Assembly: GCA_016721315.1 (NCBI GenBank)
Contig: JADKIL010000005.1
Location: 310,001-374,000, forward strand
Source of the DNA: Candidatus Villigracilis vicinus
GTDB lineage: Bacteria > Chloroflexota > Anaerolineae > Anaerolineales > Villigracilaceae
Direction: 5' to 3'
Length of the DNA: 64,000 bases
Shown in pieces: positions 8,153 through 17,191 of this stretch. A program made the position numbers and the translations under genes. Position 1 is the stretch's first letter. Each line of letters begins with the position of its first letter. The notes under the pieces are model-generated. The model was not told where the DNA came from. It did no database searches and was given only the letters and a program-made list of their open reading frames with translations.

Positions 8153-8392
8153 TCAATCGACCATCTTCGAAATAAGACCGAGGATTTCTCCTGCTTCAGC
8201 GTGACGCTTGGTCTGCAATTTGGAGTAAAGCAAACTCCCATTCACGCTGACCTCAAACCTGCCTCCGTCCGAAGGAACCAAGGTGATACCTTCGATGACG
8301 TGCTCGTAATTCTTCAACAATTCCTCTGCCAGGCTCACGGCCCGTTGAGTGTAATGTCAAACTGCGCAGTAGACGACCTCGATCTTCAACAT
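8153..8392 (-). CDS. SelW/Rdx-family protein with in-frame TGA (probable selenoprotein)
   Basis: The frame from TGA to the terminal stop is a clear Rdx-family protein (SelT/SelW/SelH, thioredoxin-like fold): AVSLAEELL, then ITLVPSDGGRFEVSVNG and a C-terminal GEILGLI. Only the first strand and redox motif seem to be missing. Reading upstream without any shift gives ATG at 8392 (GGAG six bases before), then MLKIEVVYCAV, a TGA at 8359-8357, then HYTQRAVSLAEELL. The TGA stands exactly where the family has CxxC or CxxU, giving CAVU. Decoding as selenocysteine restores a 79-residue protein of normal length. Without it the shorter GTG-start product (8338) would lack the redox site. Selenocysteine is an inference; no sel genes are in the window. 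Confidence 0.75.
8330..8344 (-). promoter_or_regulatory. Candidate bacterial SECIS hairpin
   Basis: Beginning 12 bases after the TGA: CGGGC (8344-8340) pairs with GCCTG (8334-8330) through one G-U, enclosing the loop CGTGA. Position and the GU in the loop agree with bacterial SECIS elements; the stem is short, so this is tentative. Confidence 0.4.
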
Positions 8393-8527
8393 GGTTTCTC
8401 CGAAAGACCCAGACAACATCCCAGCCAAGAACGAATACTCGTAACTTTTCGCTCAGGTGGGCATCTATATTATGTTGATCAGGTCTGAAAATTTGTTAGA
8501 AAATTATAACATGCCGCTTTACAAGGC

Positions 8528-8556
8528 TTGCCATGCCCCCTTATGCAAGCTATAAT
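8528..8556 (+). promoter_or_regulatory. Sigma-70-type promoter for the FmdB-like gene
   Basis: TTGCCA (8528-8533), 17 bases, TATAAT (8551-8556), 45 bases before the FmdB-like start. Confidence 0.7.
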
Positions 8557-8601
8557 GCCGCAGTCGTTATAAAGTAATAGTAGGAAGCAAGGAGAGAACA
8601 A

Positions 8602-8841
8602 ATGCCCGTTTATACCTATCGCTGTGAAAATTGTGGAATTCAATTCGAAAAACAACAATCTTTCACCGATGATCCATTGAAAACCTGCCCTGAATGCCGC
8701 AAAAAGGCTTTGAAGAAAGTTATCACCCCCACCAAGGTCATCTTCAAGGGATCCGGTTTCTATGCCACCGATCACAAATCGCCCTCTGGCGACACCTCCT
8801 CCACAAAGAAGAGCACAGAAAGCAGTTCCTCCGGAGAGTAG
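8602..8841 (+). CDS. FmdB-family zinc-ribbon protein
   Basis: 79 residues. The N-terminal zinc ribbon has two Cys pairs (RCENCG and CPECRKK) in the family pattern MPVYTYRCENCG...F, followed by KVIFKGSGFYATDHK. FmdB-like proteins are proposed regulatory or assembly factors; the specific role is not known. The tail is Ser/Thr/Lys-rich and low-complexity. AAGGAGAGAA precedes the ATG, a good sigma-70 promoter lies upstream, and a terminator follows, so it is a single-gene transcript. Confidence 0.9.
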   Translation: MPVYTYRCENCGIQFEKQQSFTDDPLKTCPECRKKALKKVITPTKVIFKGSGFYATDHKSPSGDTSSTKKSTESSSSGE

Positions 8842-8866
8842 TATGTCTGCCTCGTTCGGCATATTG

Positions 8867-8903
8867 CAGAGGACGCGCTTATGAGCGCGTCCTCTGTTTT
8901 TTT
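8867..8903 (+). terminator. Rho-independent terminator
   Basis: A 12-bp perfect stem (8867-8878 with 8885-8896), six-base loop, seven T. It ends just inside the convergent gene's stop. Confidence 0.9.
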
Positions 8904-10473
8904 ATTTGAATTCGTAAATACGCATCTTTCCGCGCTGACCTATGAATCTCAAGCCCAGGGCTTCGATATCCACCTCTTCATTGTAAATGGGAGGGAATAT
9001 CTCGCCGCGATAGATACTGTTCTGTGAAAGGACAATAAAACGCACCCCCTGCGCCCGGCTGGCTTGAGAAAATGCCTCCCACGATTCGTTGGGAAGTGCG
9101 GGGAATTCCGCGTCAAAGCCCCAGACCCAACCCGCCGACCAGTTGCCGATCTGACGCGCACGATACGGCATGGTGTTCGGCGTGTAAAAATCATAGCGGT
9201 CTGCAAAGACCTCTGAAGGAGAGGTCATGCCGTTGCTGAGCAGTGTTTGTTCGATAACAGTGAGAACTTTTCGTTCTGCGATCGCTGCGCGGATCAAGCC
9301 GACGTCATAAACTGCCCAGCCATAAAAGGTTTGAAATCCCAATCCAATGAAGATGGCAGCCACTGCCCACTCTCCCCAGCGGATTGAAGCGAAATGTTTT
9401 TTTACAGTATCAGTCAACACCGCTAACAAGACCGCCATGGAAGGCAAATAAACGCCCATCAAAATAACGGGCGAACGCGCGCTGTCGCTGAGTGAGATCG
9501 GGATGGCGTATAAAACAATAAAGACGACCGAAAACAATGAAAAGCGGGCGTACCGTCCTTTTGGAGAAATTATGAAAGCCGGCAACGCTGCCCAGATATG
9601 TGAAATAAAATAAAAAAAGAATGGCTTGTACAGGTCAAGCGCACGGACGGGGTCTTCAGCGATGGTCTTAAATACAGAAAAACTTGCAATATCCGCAGGG
9701 GTGGGTGGATAGGTCCAGTCGACGCCGTAAAAAAATTTATATAAATTGAACGCCTGCCCCGTCTCCAAAGGTCCATGACCGGAGAAAAGGTTCACAGCGA
9801 TTTGCAGACCTGCCACCCCAGCCATTGCTCCCGCCAGCACAAGCAACGGGCGGATGGGGCGTATTCCATTCAACAGAACGTATCCGGCAAGAATAGCTAC
9901 AATGGAAACAGATGCATGCGTACGCCACAAGAATGACAACCCCAACGAGACACCAGCAAGGATGAGTTGGTTATCAGTCAAGCCCTCCGCCGAGGACGGC
10001 GGTGGGAGCTTTTCATCAAACCAGTTATGGCATAAAAGAAAAACGGCGAAAGCAGTAAAAGCCGCCGCGCCGATATCAGGGCTAAGGGTATTGGCATTCT
10101 GAAAAACAAATGGGGCGGCAACAGAAGAATAGAACGCGACGAAAGTGGCTGGCACAGATCCAGTACAGGCAACAAGTGTCGAAACAGAAGCAATGAAAAG
10201 TCCGGCGAGAAGCGCATTCAATACATAAGAGAGGAAAAGCACATAAGTGAACGGCATCTGCCCAATGAGGAAGGCATATCCAAATGGATAGAATCCGTTA
10301 TACAAAGACTCAGGCTGAACCAAAGACATCCTGCGCCCATAATAGAGAATGTTCCAATAGTCGTTGCTGAGCGCATGGAATTGCATGAGCCAGCCAATGA
10401 CAAAGGTCAACCCGGCGCCGAACGCAAAGAACAGAAAGAACAAAGCGGTGCGCGAACCGAGAGTTTTTTTCAT
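8902..10473 (-). CDS. Polytopic membrane protein, GT-C glycosyltransferase-like
   Basis: 523 residues with roughly ten or more hydrophobic segments and a soluble C-terminal domain (from about residue 400). The topology and the early loop (ALSNDYWNILYYGRRM after the first helix) resemble GT-C transferases that use lipid-linked sugars, but the Asp-Glu pair typical of PMT/ArnT enzymes is replaced by an Asp alone. The assignment is by shape and is weak. The ATG shares its A with the TGA stop of the MFS gene upstream (TGATG), so the two are coupled. The end overlaps the FmdB terminator by two bases. Confidence 0.55.
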   Translation of the reverse strand: MKKTLGSRTALFFLFFAFGAGLTFVIGWLMQFHALSNDYWNILYYGRRMSLVQPESLYNGFYPFGYAFLIGQMPFTYVLFLSYVLNALLAGLFIASVSTLVACTGSVPATFVAFYSSVAAPFVFQNANTLSPDIGAAAFTAFAVFLLCHNWFDEKLPPPSSAEGLTDNQLILAGVSLGLSFLWRTHASVSIVAILAGYVLLNGIRPIRPLLVLAGAMAGVAGLQIAVNLFSGHGPLETGQAFNLYKFFYGVDWTYPPTPADIASFSVFKTIAEDPVRALDLYKPFFFYFISHIWAALPAFIISPKGRYARFSLFSVVFIVLYAIPISLSDSARSPVILMGVYLPSMAVLLAVLTDTVKKHFASIRWGEWAVAAIFIGLGFQTFYGWAVYDVGLIRAAIAERKVLTVIEQTLLSNGMTSPSEVFADRYDFYTPNTMPYRARQIGNWSAGWVWGFDAEFPALPNESWEAFSQASRAQGVRFIVLSQNSIYRGEIFPPIYNEEVDIEALGLRFIGQRGKMRIYEFK

Positions 10474-11714
10474 CAGGCAGGTTTTAGGGTCGCCGGTCTT
10501 CTAGTCATCCAAACGGCTACAACAAGAAGCGGGATCAACGCCACAACAGCACTGACATACGCCATCATGTTATATCCAAGCGAGGCGAAGATGAATCCGC
10601 TTTCCAAACTACCAAGTGCGGATGCGAGACCGACGAGCAGGTCATTGAAGCCTTGCGTGCGCGCACGTTCGGCAGGTGAGAGCTGGTCTGCAAGCAAAGT
10701 TGAGCCGCCGACGAAACAGAAGTTCCAGCCCAAGCCGAGCAGGAACAACGCCACGCCCAACGGAAGAACATCGGGGGAGATCGTTGCCGCAATGCAAGAA
10801 ATGACCAGCGTTGCCGAGCCGATCAAAATGACAACACCACGCCCCCATTTATCAGCGAGCCTGCCGGAGATGATCGAAAAAGCGTACATGCCAAAGGTGT
10901 GCGAGGCGATCACTGCGGAAATATCTGTCAGTTGATGGTTATGCCCGCGCATGTGCAGGGATGTAATGACCATCACCAGCACCATCACCATCTGCCCAAG
11001 CACCATACTGACCAGCGCCACCAATGCAGCAGGCTGGCTGAAGATCTCACGCAAGCTGCGCACATGTGTATGTTTGACCAGCGTTTCAGGGAATTTTTCT
11101 GCCACCTGTTTGCCGATCTCACGCGGATCAGGGCGCAAACCGGTAAAGACCACCACTGCACCGATCACAAAGAGGATTGCCGCTACAAGGTACGCGCCAG
11201 CCAATTCATCAATGCCCCACGAACCAACAAGTGAACCAGCAGGTCCCGCCACGAACGGACCGATTACCGAGCCGACAGTCCCACCGATCACTACATTAGA
11301 AATGGCGCGTCCGCGATGTTCAGGTTTGTTGACTTCAGCAGCCGCGAAACGACCGAGTTGCACCGCCGAATTGGCGATGCCCATCAGGATCATACCGCCC
11401 ATAAATACAGCAAAGGAATGGATGGCGATCGCATAAAAGGTGACGCTTGAGCCAAATACACCTGCGGTGAGCCCAATGGTCAAGCCGTTGCGCCTGCCAA
11501 TGGCGTCGTAAACATATCCCCACATGAAGGCGGAGAATGCCCCTGCCAGCAGATAAACAGCCGTCGGCACACCCGCCCAACTTGGGTTTTGACTAAGTTC
11601 TTTCCCTACAATGGAATTCAAGGTTGCCGCTGCAATAAACCCTGCAGAAGCGAGAGATTGCTGGGCAAACAAAACAGCCGTGATCTTGCGAGCAATGGAT
11701 TCTAAATCGTTCAC
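10473..11714 (-). CDS. Major facilitator superfamily transporter
   Basis: 413 residues, about twelve membrane helices. The MFS loop 2-3 signature appears as GYVYDAIGRRNGLTIGL, and a second version after the central loop as GRLADKWGRGVVILIG. The central loop is hydrophilic and basic. The substrate is not indicated. It is coupled to the membrane protein downstream, which could hint at export of a glycan or lipid, but nothing in the sequence fixes this. Confidence 0.85.
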   Translation of the reverse strand: MNDLESIARKITAVLFAQQSLASAGFIAAATLNSIVGKELSQNPSWAGVPTAVYLLAGAFSAFMWGYVYDAIGRRNGLTIGLTAGVFGSSVTFYAIAIHSFAVFMGGMILMGIANSAVQLGRFAAAEVNKPEHRGRAISNVVIGGTVGSVIGPFVAGPAGSLVGSWGIDELAGAYLVAAILFVIGAVVVFTGLRPDPREIGKQVAEKFPETLVKHTHVRSLREIFSQPAALVALVSMVLGQMVMVLVMVITSLHMRGHNHQLTDISAVIASHTFGMYAFSIISGRLADKWGRGVVILIGSATLVISCIAATISPDVLPLGVALFLLGLGWNFCFVGGSTLLADQLSPAERARTQGFNDLLVGLASALGSLESGFIFASLGYNMMAYVSAVVALIPLLVVAVWMTRRPATLKPA

Positions 11715-11811
11715 AAATTTATCCTTAGGTTGAAGTCGGTTCGGAATTATACACTTTTGCCAATGGATGATTATGGCTCAAGTCGCCACCAAACAGGGTC
11801 TACAAAAAATC

Positions 11812-11876
11812 TAACGCAAAGGCGCAGAGCCGCAAAGAAAATATTTAAATCTTAGCGTCCTAGCGACATTGCGTTA
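11812..11876. repeat. Intergenic palindromic repeat (TAACGCAA ... TTGCGTTA)
   Basis: The ends are a perfect eight-base inverted repeat. The interior has units of GCAAAGGCGCAGAG on one side and TTAGCGTCCTAGCG on the other. This is a typical dispersed intergenic element without coding capacity. Confidence 0.65.
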
Positions 11877-11890
11877 AGCCTTTAAAATTA

Positions 11891-11925
11891 AAAACGAAAA
11901 ACCCCAGGCTTATCGCCTAGGGTTT
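11891..11925 (-). terminator. Rho-independent terminator of maeB
   Basis: On the minus strand AAACCCTAGGC pairs with GCCTGGGGTTT (one mismatch) around a five-base loop, followed by TTTTCGTTTTT. It lies 27 bases after the maeB stop. Confidence 0.8.
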
Positions 11926-11951
11926 CGACTACTGAGTTATCAACTACCAAA

Positions 11952-14207
11952 CTACCTACCCATCGCATCCATCACAGCGACAGAAGCGATTTGCACAATG
12001 GCATTGACATCGTCACCCGTCTGCAAGACGTGAACCGGAGCGCCAACACCGAGTAGGATCGGTCCGATCGCTTTGGCATTGCCGAGGCGTGCCAGCAGCT
12101 TGTAAGCGATGTTCGCCGATTCAAGCGAGGGGAAGACCAGCACATTGGCATCTTTCACCGCGCTGAACGGATAACGTTCTTCAGCGATCTCAGGCACCAC
12201 AGCGGTATCGGCTTGCATTTCACCGTCCACGCGCAGGTCGGGGCGGCGAGTCTTAACGATACTGACTGCCTTGCTGACCTTATCCGAAAGCGGATGCGGG
12301 GTGGAACCAAAGTTCGAGAACGAAAGGAAGGCGACATGCGGGTCAAGCTCGATCTTCTTGGCATAGTCCGCCGCGAGGATGGCGATCTCTGCCAGATCTT
12401 CAGCCGTCGGGTCAATATTCACAGTGGCATCAGTAAAGAGGAAAACCTTGTCTTCCACGATCATGATGTACACACCTGCCGCACGCGCAACACCCTTCGC
12501 GGTATGATGCACTTGCAACGCCGGGCGTATGACCTCAGGATAATCATAGGTCAAGCCGGAGATAAAGGCATCCGCATCGCCCATCTTCACCATCATCGAA
12601 CCGAGCACGTTCACATCACGCACCTTCTTTAGGGAATCACCCACCGTCATCCCTTTCCGTTGACGCATCTCATAGAAAGACTTGGCATAGGCTTCCAATT
12701 TTTCGAAAGTATCCGGGTCAACAATTTCCGGCTTGTAATCGAAACTGAGCGACTTAAGCTCGTTCTCAATAACCGACTTGCGTCCGATCAGAACCGGCGT
12801 AGCAATACCTTCTTCCTGGATCTGATATGCCGCACGGATGATCTTCTGTTCCTCCCCTTCAGCAAAGACCACACGCTTCTTGCCGCCCGACGATTGGGCT
12901 TTGTTCTGGAAGAAATAGCGGATGCGCTCTCCCTTGCCCTGACGGAACGCCAACTGTTCCTTGTATTCTTCGATGTCAATGGTCTTACGCGCCATGCCGG
13001 TCTTCATTGCCATCTCTGCCACGGCAGGAGCTTCCCACAGCAACACACGCGGATCGAGCGGAGTGGGGATAATATACTCACGCCCGAACTTGATCGGCTC
13101 GCCTCCATACGCGCGGATGACTGAATCAGGTACATCTTCCTTTGCCAACGCGGACAGCGCCTTCGATGCCGCGAATTTCATGTCTTCATTAATTTGCTTT
13201 GCACGCACATCCAACGCACCGCGGAAGATGAAGGGGAAGCCCAACACATTATTGACCTGGTTTGCGTAATCGGAGCGTCCGGTCGCGATGATGACATCCT
13301 TGCGCGCTTCCTTCGCCAATTCAGGGCGGATCTCCGGGTCGGGGTTTGCCATCGCAAAGATGATCGGATCGGGTGCCATGCTTTTGACCATATCCGGCGT
13401 CATCACGTTCGCCACAGACAAGCCATAGAAAACGTCCGCGCCGCGCAAGGCATCAGAGAGAGTCCGCGCATCGGTATCAACAAGGAAGCGTTCCTTGTAC
13501 TTATTCATGCCTTCCTTGCGACCCTTATACACTACGCCCTTGCTATCGCACAGCATGATGTTTTCACGCTTCACGCCCCAACGGATCGCCAACTCCGCAC
13601 AGGAGATCGCCGAAGCGCCCGCGCCGGAAATAACGATGCGAATCTCTTCATGTTTCTTGCCGACAATTTCCAAGGCATTCGCCAAGCCTGCCGAGGAAAT
13701 GATCGCCGTACCATGCTGGTCGTCATGAAAGACGGGGATATCCAGCATCTTCTTAAGTTCTTCTTCGATGTAAAAGCATTCAGGTGCTTTAATGTCTTCG
13801 AGGTTGATCCCGCCAAAGGTCGGGGAAATCGCCGCAACGACCTTGATGATCTCATCCGGGTCGTGTGAATTCAGTTCGATATCGAACACGTCAATATCGG
13901 CAAATTTCTTAAAGAGAACGCCCTTGCCTTCCATGACGGGCTTGCTAGCCAACGCGCCGCGGTCACCCAAACCAAGAATGGCGGTGCCGTTCGAGATCAC
14001 GGCAACAAGGTTTCCCTTGGATGTATATTCATAAGCGTCACTAGGATTTTTTTCGATCTCAAGCACTGGTTCGGCGACACCAGGAGAATATGCCAAACTC
14101 AGGTCGCGCTGGGTGTCCATGGGTTTGGTGGGCACAATTGCGATCTTGCCGGGCTTGCCTTTCAAACGATGATATTCAAGAGCGTCTTCACGTGTGAACT
14201 TAGCCAT
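11952..14207 (-). CDS. maeB: NADP-dependent malic enzyme with C-terminal phosphotransacetylase domain
   Basis: 751 residues, the normal length of MaeB. Residues 1 to about 430 are the malic enzyme (SLAYSPGVAEPVLEI, then NGTAILGLGDRGALASKPVMEGK and the nucleotide site IVISGAGASAISCAEL). Residues from about 430 to the end are a phosphate acetyltransferase-like domain (KKRVVFAEGEEQKIIRAAYQI, then GLTYDYPEVIRPALQV). The enzyme converts malate to pyruvate and CO2 in the cytoplasm; in known MaeB proteins the C-terminal domain is regulatory and senses acetyl-CoA rather than being catalytic. A good ribosome site (GGAGG) precedes the ATG. It stands alone with its own terminator. Confidence 0.95.
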   Translation of the reverse strand: MAKFTREDALEYHRLKGKPGKIAIVPTKPMDTQRDLSLAYSPGVAEPVLEIEKNPSDAYEYTSKGNLVAVISNGTAILGLGDRGALASKPVMEGKGVLFKKFADIDVFDIELNSHDPDEIIKVVAAISPTFGGINLEDIKAPECFYIEEELKKMLDIPVFHDDQHGTAIISSAGLANALEIVGKKHEEIRIVISGAGASAISCAELAIRWGVKRENIMLCDSKGVVYKGRKEGMNKYKERFLVDTDARTLSDALRGADVFYGLSVANVMTPDMVKSMAPDPIIFAMANPDPEIRPELAKEARKDVIIATGRSDYANQVNNVLGFPFIFRGALDVRAKQINEDMKFAASKALSALAKEDVPDSVIRAYGGEPIKFGREYIIPTPLDPRVLLWEAPAVAEMAMKTGMARKTIDIEEYKEQLAFRQGKGERIRYFFQNKAQSSGGKKRVVFAEGEEQKIIRAAYQIQEEGIATPVLIGRKSVIENELKSLSFDYKPEIVDPDTFEKLEAYAKSFYEMRQRKGMTVGDSLKKVRDVNVLGSMMVKMGDADAFISGLTYDYPEVIRPALQVHHTAKGVARAAGVYIMIVEDKVFLFTDATVNIDPTAEDLAEIAILAADYAKKIELDPHVAFLSFSNFGSTPHPLSDKVSKAVSIVKTRRPDLRVDGEMQADTAVVPEIAEERYPFSAVKDANVLVFPSLESANIAYKLLARLGNAKAIGPILLGVGAPVHVLQTGDDVNAIVQIASVAVMDAMGR

Positions 14208-14352
14208 GTTGCCTCCAGAAATTTGATATGTTAAATTATTCCACAGCCAGTCGAAAACTCATAGTTCCGTTTGTCACGATTTTTGGCGTAACAGCAACCA
14301 CTATTGTTCTTTACCCCCAGCTTCCTAATAGTTCCGCGCAAATCCTATCAGA

Positions 14353-15453
14353 TCAGGAAAATTTCAGGCAGGCATCTGCTACACGCCGCACCTCGTCCTC
14401 GGTTAGTTCAGGGTACATAGGCAGGGATAGGACTTCGTCCGCCGCTTTCTCAGAGTTGGGCAGGTTTCCACGACCCAAACCTAAGTTTACATATCCAGGC
14501 TGTAGGTGAACTGGGTGCGGGTAATGGATCAATGTATGGATCCCTTGCGCCCGAAGGGTTTCTCGAAACGCATCCCGCTTGGGATGGCGAATCACAAATT
14601 GATGGAAAACAGGCTCAACGTCCGCAGGTTGAGGCGGAAGGGTTACATCCGAGCCTGAGAGCAGATCAATGTATAAGCTGGCGAGATGTCTGCGGCGCTG
14701 ATTCCATTCCTCCAAATGCCGCAGTTTGACACGCAAGAAACCTGCCTGCAATTCATCGAGGCGGCTGTTCATTCCTTTTATCTGGCTGATGTAACGTTGC
14801 TTCCATCCATATTGCCGCAAAAGCTGCACTTTCTCTGCCAATGCCGGGTCATTCGTTACAACGGCTCCCCCATCACCAAAGGCGCCCAGATTCTTGGTGG
14901 GGTAAAAACTAAACGCCGCGATCTCACTCAGCGAACCTACTCGTGTTCCACGAATGGATGCGCCATGCGCCTGCGATGCATCTTCAATAACCGTTATTTT
15001 TTTCTTCGCTGCCATTTCCAAAATAGGATTCATATCAGCAGGGCAGCCATATAAATGAACCGGGATAATTGCACGCGTGCGTTCTGTAATGGCATGGGCA
15101 ATTTGCTCAGGGTCAAGTGTGTAACGCGCCAGGTCAATATCCACAAGCACCGGGCGAGCGCCGGTCAACTCAACGGCAGCAATGGTGGCAACCGCCGTGT
15201 GTGACGGTGCAATGACCTCATCTCCCGCACCAACGCCGCAAGCCAGCAGAGACAGGATCAACGCATCCGTACCAGAAGCCACGCCAATGGCATACGACGC
15301 GCCGCAGTACTCTGCAAATTCTTTTTCAAAAGTCTTAACCTCTTCGCCCAAAATATAAGAACCGCCCGCCATGACGCGCGCAAACACTTCATCCAATTCA
15401 TGGCGTAGTGTTTGGTATTGACGGGTGATGTCAAATGCAGGGATGATTTCCAT
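14353..15453 (-). CDS. DegT/DnrJ/EryC1/StrS family sugar aminotransferase
   Basis: 366 residues. A PLP enzyme that aminates nucleotide-bound keto-sugars for surface polysaccharide. Landmarks: SGTDALILSL near residue 60, VIEDASQAHGA (Asp 158 pairs with the PLP ring nitrogen), and the Schiff-base Lys 187 in SFYPTKNLGAFGDGG. The family ending TDEVRRVADACLKF is intact. It is the last gene of the five-gene glycan operon, two bases after the epimerase stop. No clear terminator is seen in the 145 bases between it and maeB. Confidence 0.9.
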   Translation of the reverse strand: MEIIPAFDITRQYQTLRHELDEVFARVMAGGSYILGEEVKTFEKEFAEYCGASYAIGVASGTDALILSLLACGVGAGDEVIAPSHTAVATIAAVELTGARPVLVDIDLARYTLDPEQIAHAITERTRAIIPVHLYGCPADMNPILEMAAKKKITVIEDASQAHGASIRGTRVGSLSEIAAFSFYPTKNLGAFGDGGAVVTNDPALAEKVQLLRQYGWKQRYISQIKGMNSRLDELQAGFLRVKLRHLEEWNQRRRHLASLYIDLLSGSDVTLPPQPADVEPVFHQFVIRHPKRDAFRETLRAQGIHTLIHYPHPVHLQPGYVNLGLGRGNLPNSEKAADEVLSLPMYPELTEDEVRRVADACLKFS

Positions 15454-15455
15454 TT

Positions 15456-16445
15456 TTAGAGGTAATGCCTTTTATGCTGATAATAATATTCAAGCATATC
15501 TTTGATGCCGTCTCGCAACGGAACATGCGGCTCCCAACCCACTTCACTTTTTATCAAGCCATAATTCCCATAATAATCGCCAATGTCGATGCGTTTGCGC
15601 CCTTCGGGAAAAGGTACGATTTCGTATTCTCCACTGCCATGCACAGCGATCATAAGACGTGCAAGCTCCAACAGAGTGATCGGTTCCCCACCGAGGTTGT
15701 ATATTTTCCCGTAAGCAGCCGGGTTAGCGGCACAACGTAGAAGCGCATCCATTACATCATCCACATGATTAAAATCTCGGATCTGGCTCCCATCACCAAA
15801 TATCTGTATCGGCTTTCCTTCCAATAATTGACGGAACCACCAGCCGATAAATGTCAGGCGATCATCACGGATGCGCATCCGCGGTCCATATGTATTAGTC
15901 ATTCGCAAGACGCAGGTTGCCATACCATGCACGCGATTGTAGACGATGTGATACATCTCACCGGCGCGTTTGCTCACGCCATTGTTATCAAGCGGGGTTA
16001 GCAAATGTTTTTCATCCACAGGCAGATACATGGGGCGTCCGTACACTTGTCGCGTTCCCGCAAATACGATGCGGACTGCTGGATTCGTCACGCGGCAAAC
16101 TTCCAATAACTTCAACTGTCCTACTGCATTGACACTTAAATCTTTGAAAGGATCTTGCATACTGCCAATATGACTCATCTCCCCCGCAAGGTTGAACAGA
16201 AAATCCTGACCTTGAACTGCCTCTTTTACTTTTGCCTCATCCTGAATATCCGCTTCAATTACCTTAACCTGTTGCCTGATCCCGTCCAGATTAAATGGAT
16301 TCGCCCCTGTAGCCGGGTCGGCATTATCAAGAATGTTCACCTCAGCACCAAGGTCAAGCAGTTTGCGCGCAAGATTGCTTCCAATAAACCCAAGTCCGCC
16401 TGTGATTAATGCCTTTTTATCTCTATAACTATGTGCAATATCCAT
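15456..16445 (-). CDS. NAD-dependent epimerase/dehydratase (extended SDR) with Asn in place of the catalytic Tyr
   Basis: 329 residues. The NAD-binding motif is TGGLGFIGSNLARKLL, followed by a nucleotide-sugar-epimerase layout (FAGTRQVYGRP, RMTNTYGPRM, NHVDDVMDAL). The usual YxxxK catalytic pair reads N155-G-V-S-K159: the Lys is kept but the Tyr is Asn. The Thr 131 of the GTRQVYG motif stands where the Ser/Thr of the triad is expected. A different acid or base may be used, or Tyr 135 or 140 may serve. It begins at an ATG that overlaps the GT2 stop (TAATG). Its context suggests synthesis of a nucleotide sugar for the transferases of this operon. Confidence 0.85.
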   Translation of the reverse strand: MDIAHSYRDKKALITGGLGFIGSNLARKLLDLGAEVNILDNADPATGANPFNLDGIRQQVKVIEADIQDEAKVKEAVQGQDFLFNLAGEMSHIGSMQDPFKDLSVNAVGQLKLLEVCRVTNPAVRIVFAGTRQVYGRPMYLPVDEKHLLTPLDNNGVSKRAGEMYHIVYNRVHGMATCVLRMTNTYGPRMRIRDDRLTFIGWWFRQLLEGKPIQIFGDGSQIRDFNHVDDVMDALLRCAANPAAYGKIYNLGGEPITLLELARLMIAVHGSGEYEIVPFPEGRKRIDIGDYYGNYGLIKSEVGWEPHVPLRDGIKDMLEYYYQHKRHYL

Positions 16446-17191
16446 TATGATTTTTTCTGAAGGTGTTCCTTCTTAACGACCAGCATCCAATACAAATCGG
16501 CTAATTGTTTCAATGTACGAACAATACGCCAGGGGACAAAAAATTGCGAAACGCCATATTTCCGCGAATAATGATTAACGGGCACTTCTGCAAATACATA
16601 CCCGGCATCCTCGATCTTTTTGACCAACTCCAGGCAAATAGCCCCGCTGACGCTTTTCAACTCAACACCTTGCAAGATATGCCTGGGGATCAAGCGAAAG
16701 TCGCAATCTACATCGCGAATGCGAATGCCGAAGGTAAGTTTCACAACGTAATGATATGCCCGCCCAATCAGGATGCGGGCAATTGAATCATTGCGAGACA
16801 ATTTATATCCATTGACGAGTTCAGCACCATCATAAACAGCCTGTGCCAGATCAACCAACTCAAGCGGGTTATATTGCGAATCACCGTCGGTATAAAATAC
16901 CCAATCTTTTGTGGCTGCTGAAAAGCCGCTTTGTAATGCACCACCATAGCCGCGGTTCTTTTCATGTGTGATGACTCTCAATTCAGGGTAGCGCGCCTGC
17001 ATTTCTGCCAGCATGTCAGCAGTGTAATCTGAGCTGCCATCATTGACGACGATGATCTCGAAATCATCTGTCACCTGACGGCAGGCAATCGAAGCTGCCG
17101 CGATCATACTTGCGATACTGCCCCCGTCATTGTATGCCGGAAAGACGGCGCTCAAGCTGTTTATCTTTTTACGATCAGGTTCTGTATTCAT
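16445..17191 (-). CDS. Glycosyltransferase family 2, dolichyl-phosphate mannose synthase-like
   Basis: About 248 residues. It transfers a sugar from a nucleotide donor, probably to polyprenyl phosphate. Motifs in order: AVFPAYNDGGSIASM, VNDGSSDYTADM, GYGGALQSGF, the metal-binding FYTDGDSQYNP and RDVDCDFRLIP, with a basic amphipathic tail but no clear transmembrane pair. I start at ATG 17191, which overlaps the methyltransferase by 17 bases; an upstream in-frame start at 17218 exists. A lipid-linked sugar made by this enzyme would fit the GT39-like protein of the same operon. Confidence 0.9.
   Translation of the reverse strand: MNTEPDRKKINSLSAVFPAYNDGGSIASMIAAASIACRQVTDDFEIIVVNDGSSDYTADMLAEMQARYPELRVITHEKNRGYGGALQSGFSAATKDWVFYTDGDSQYNPLELVDLAQAVYDGAELVNGYKLSRNDSIARILIGRAYHYVVKLTFGIRIRDVDCDFRLIPRHILQGVELKSVSGAICLELVKKIEDAGYVFAEVPVNHYSRKYGVSQFFVPWRIVRTLKQLADLYWMLVVKKEHLQKKS

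Noticed and set aside
11780..11890. Remnant of an insertion sequence between MFS and maeB
   Set aside because: Too short to hold a gene and without target duplication; it fits a dispersed palindromic element.
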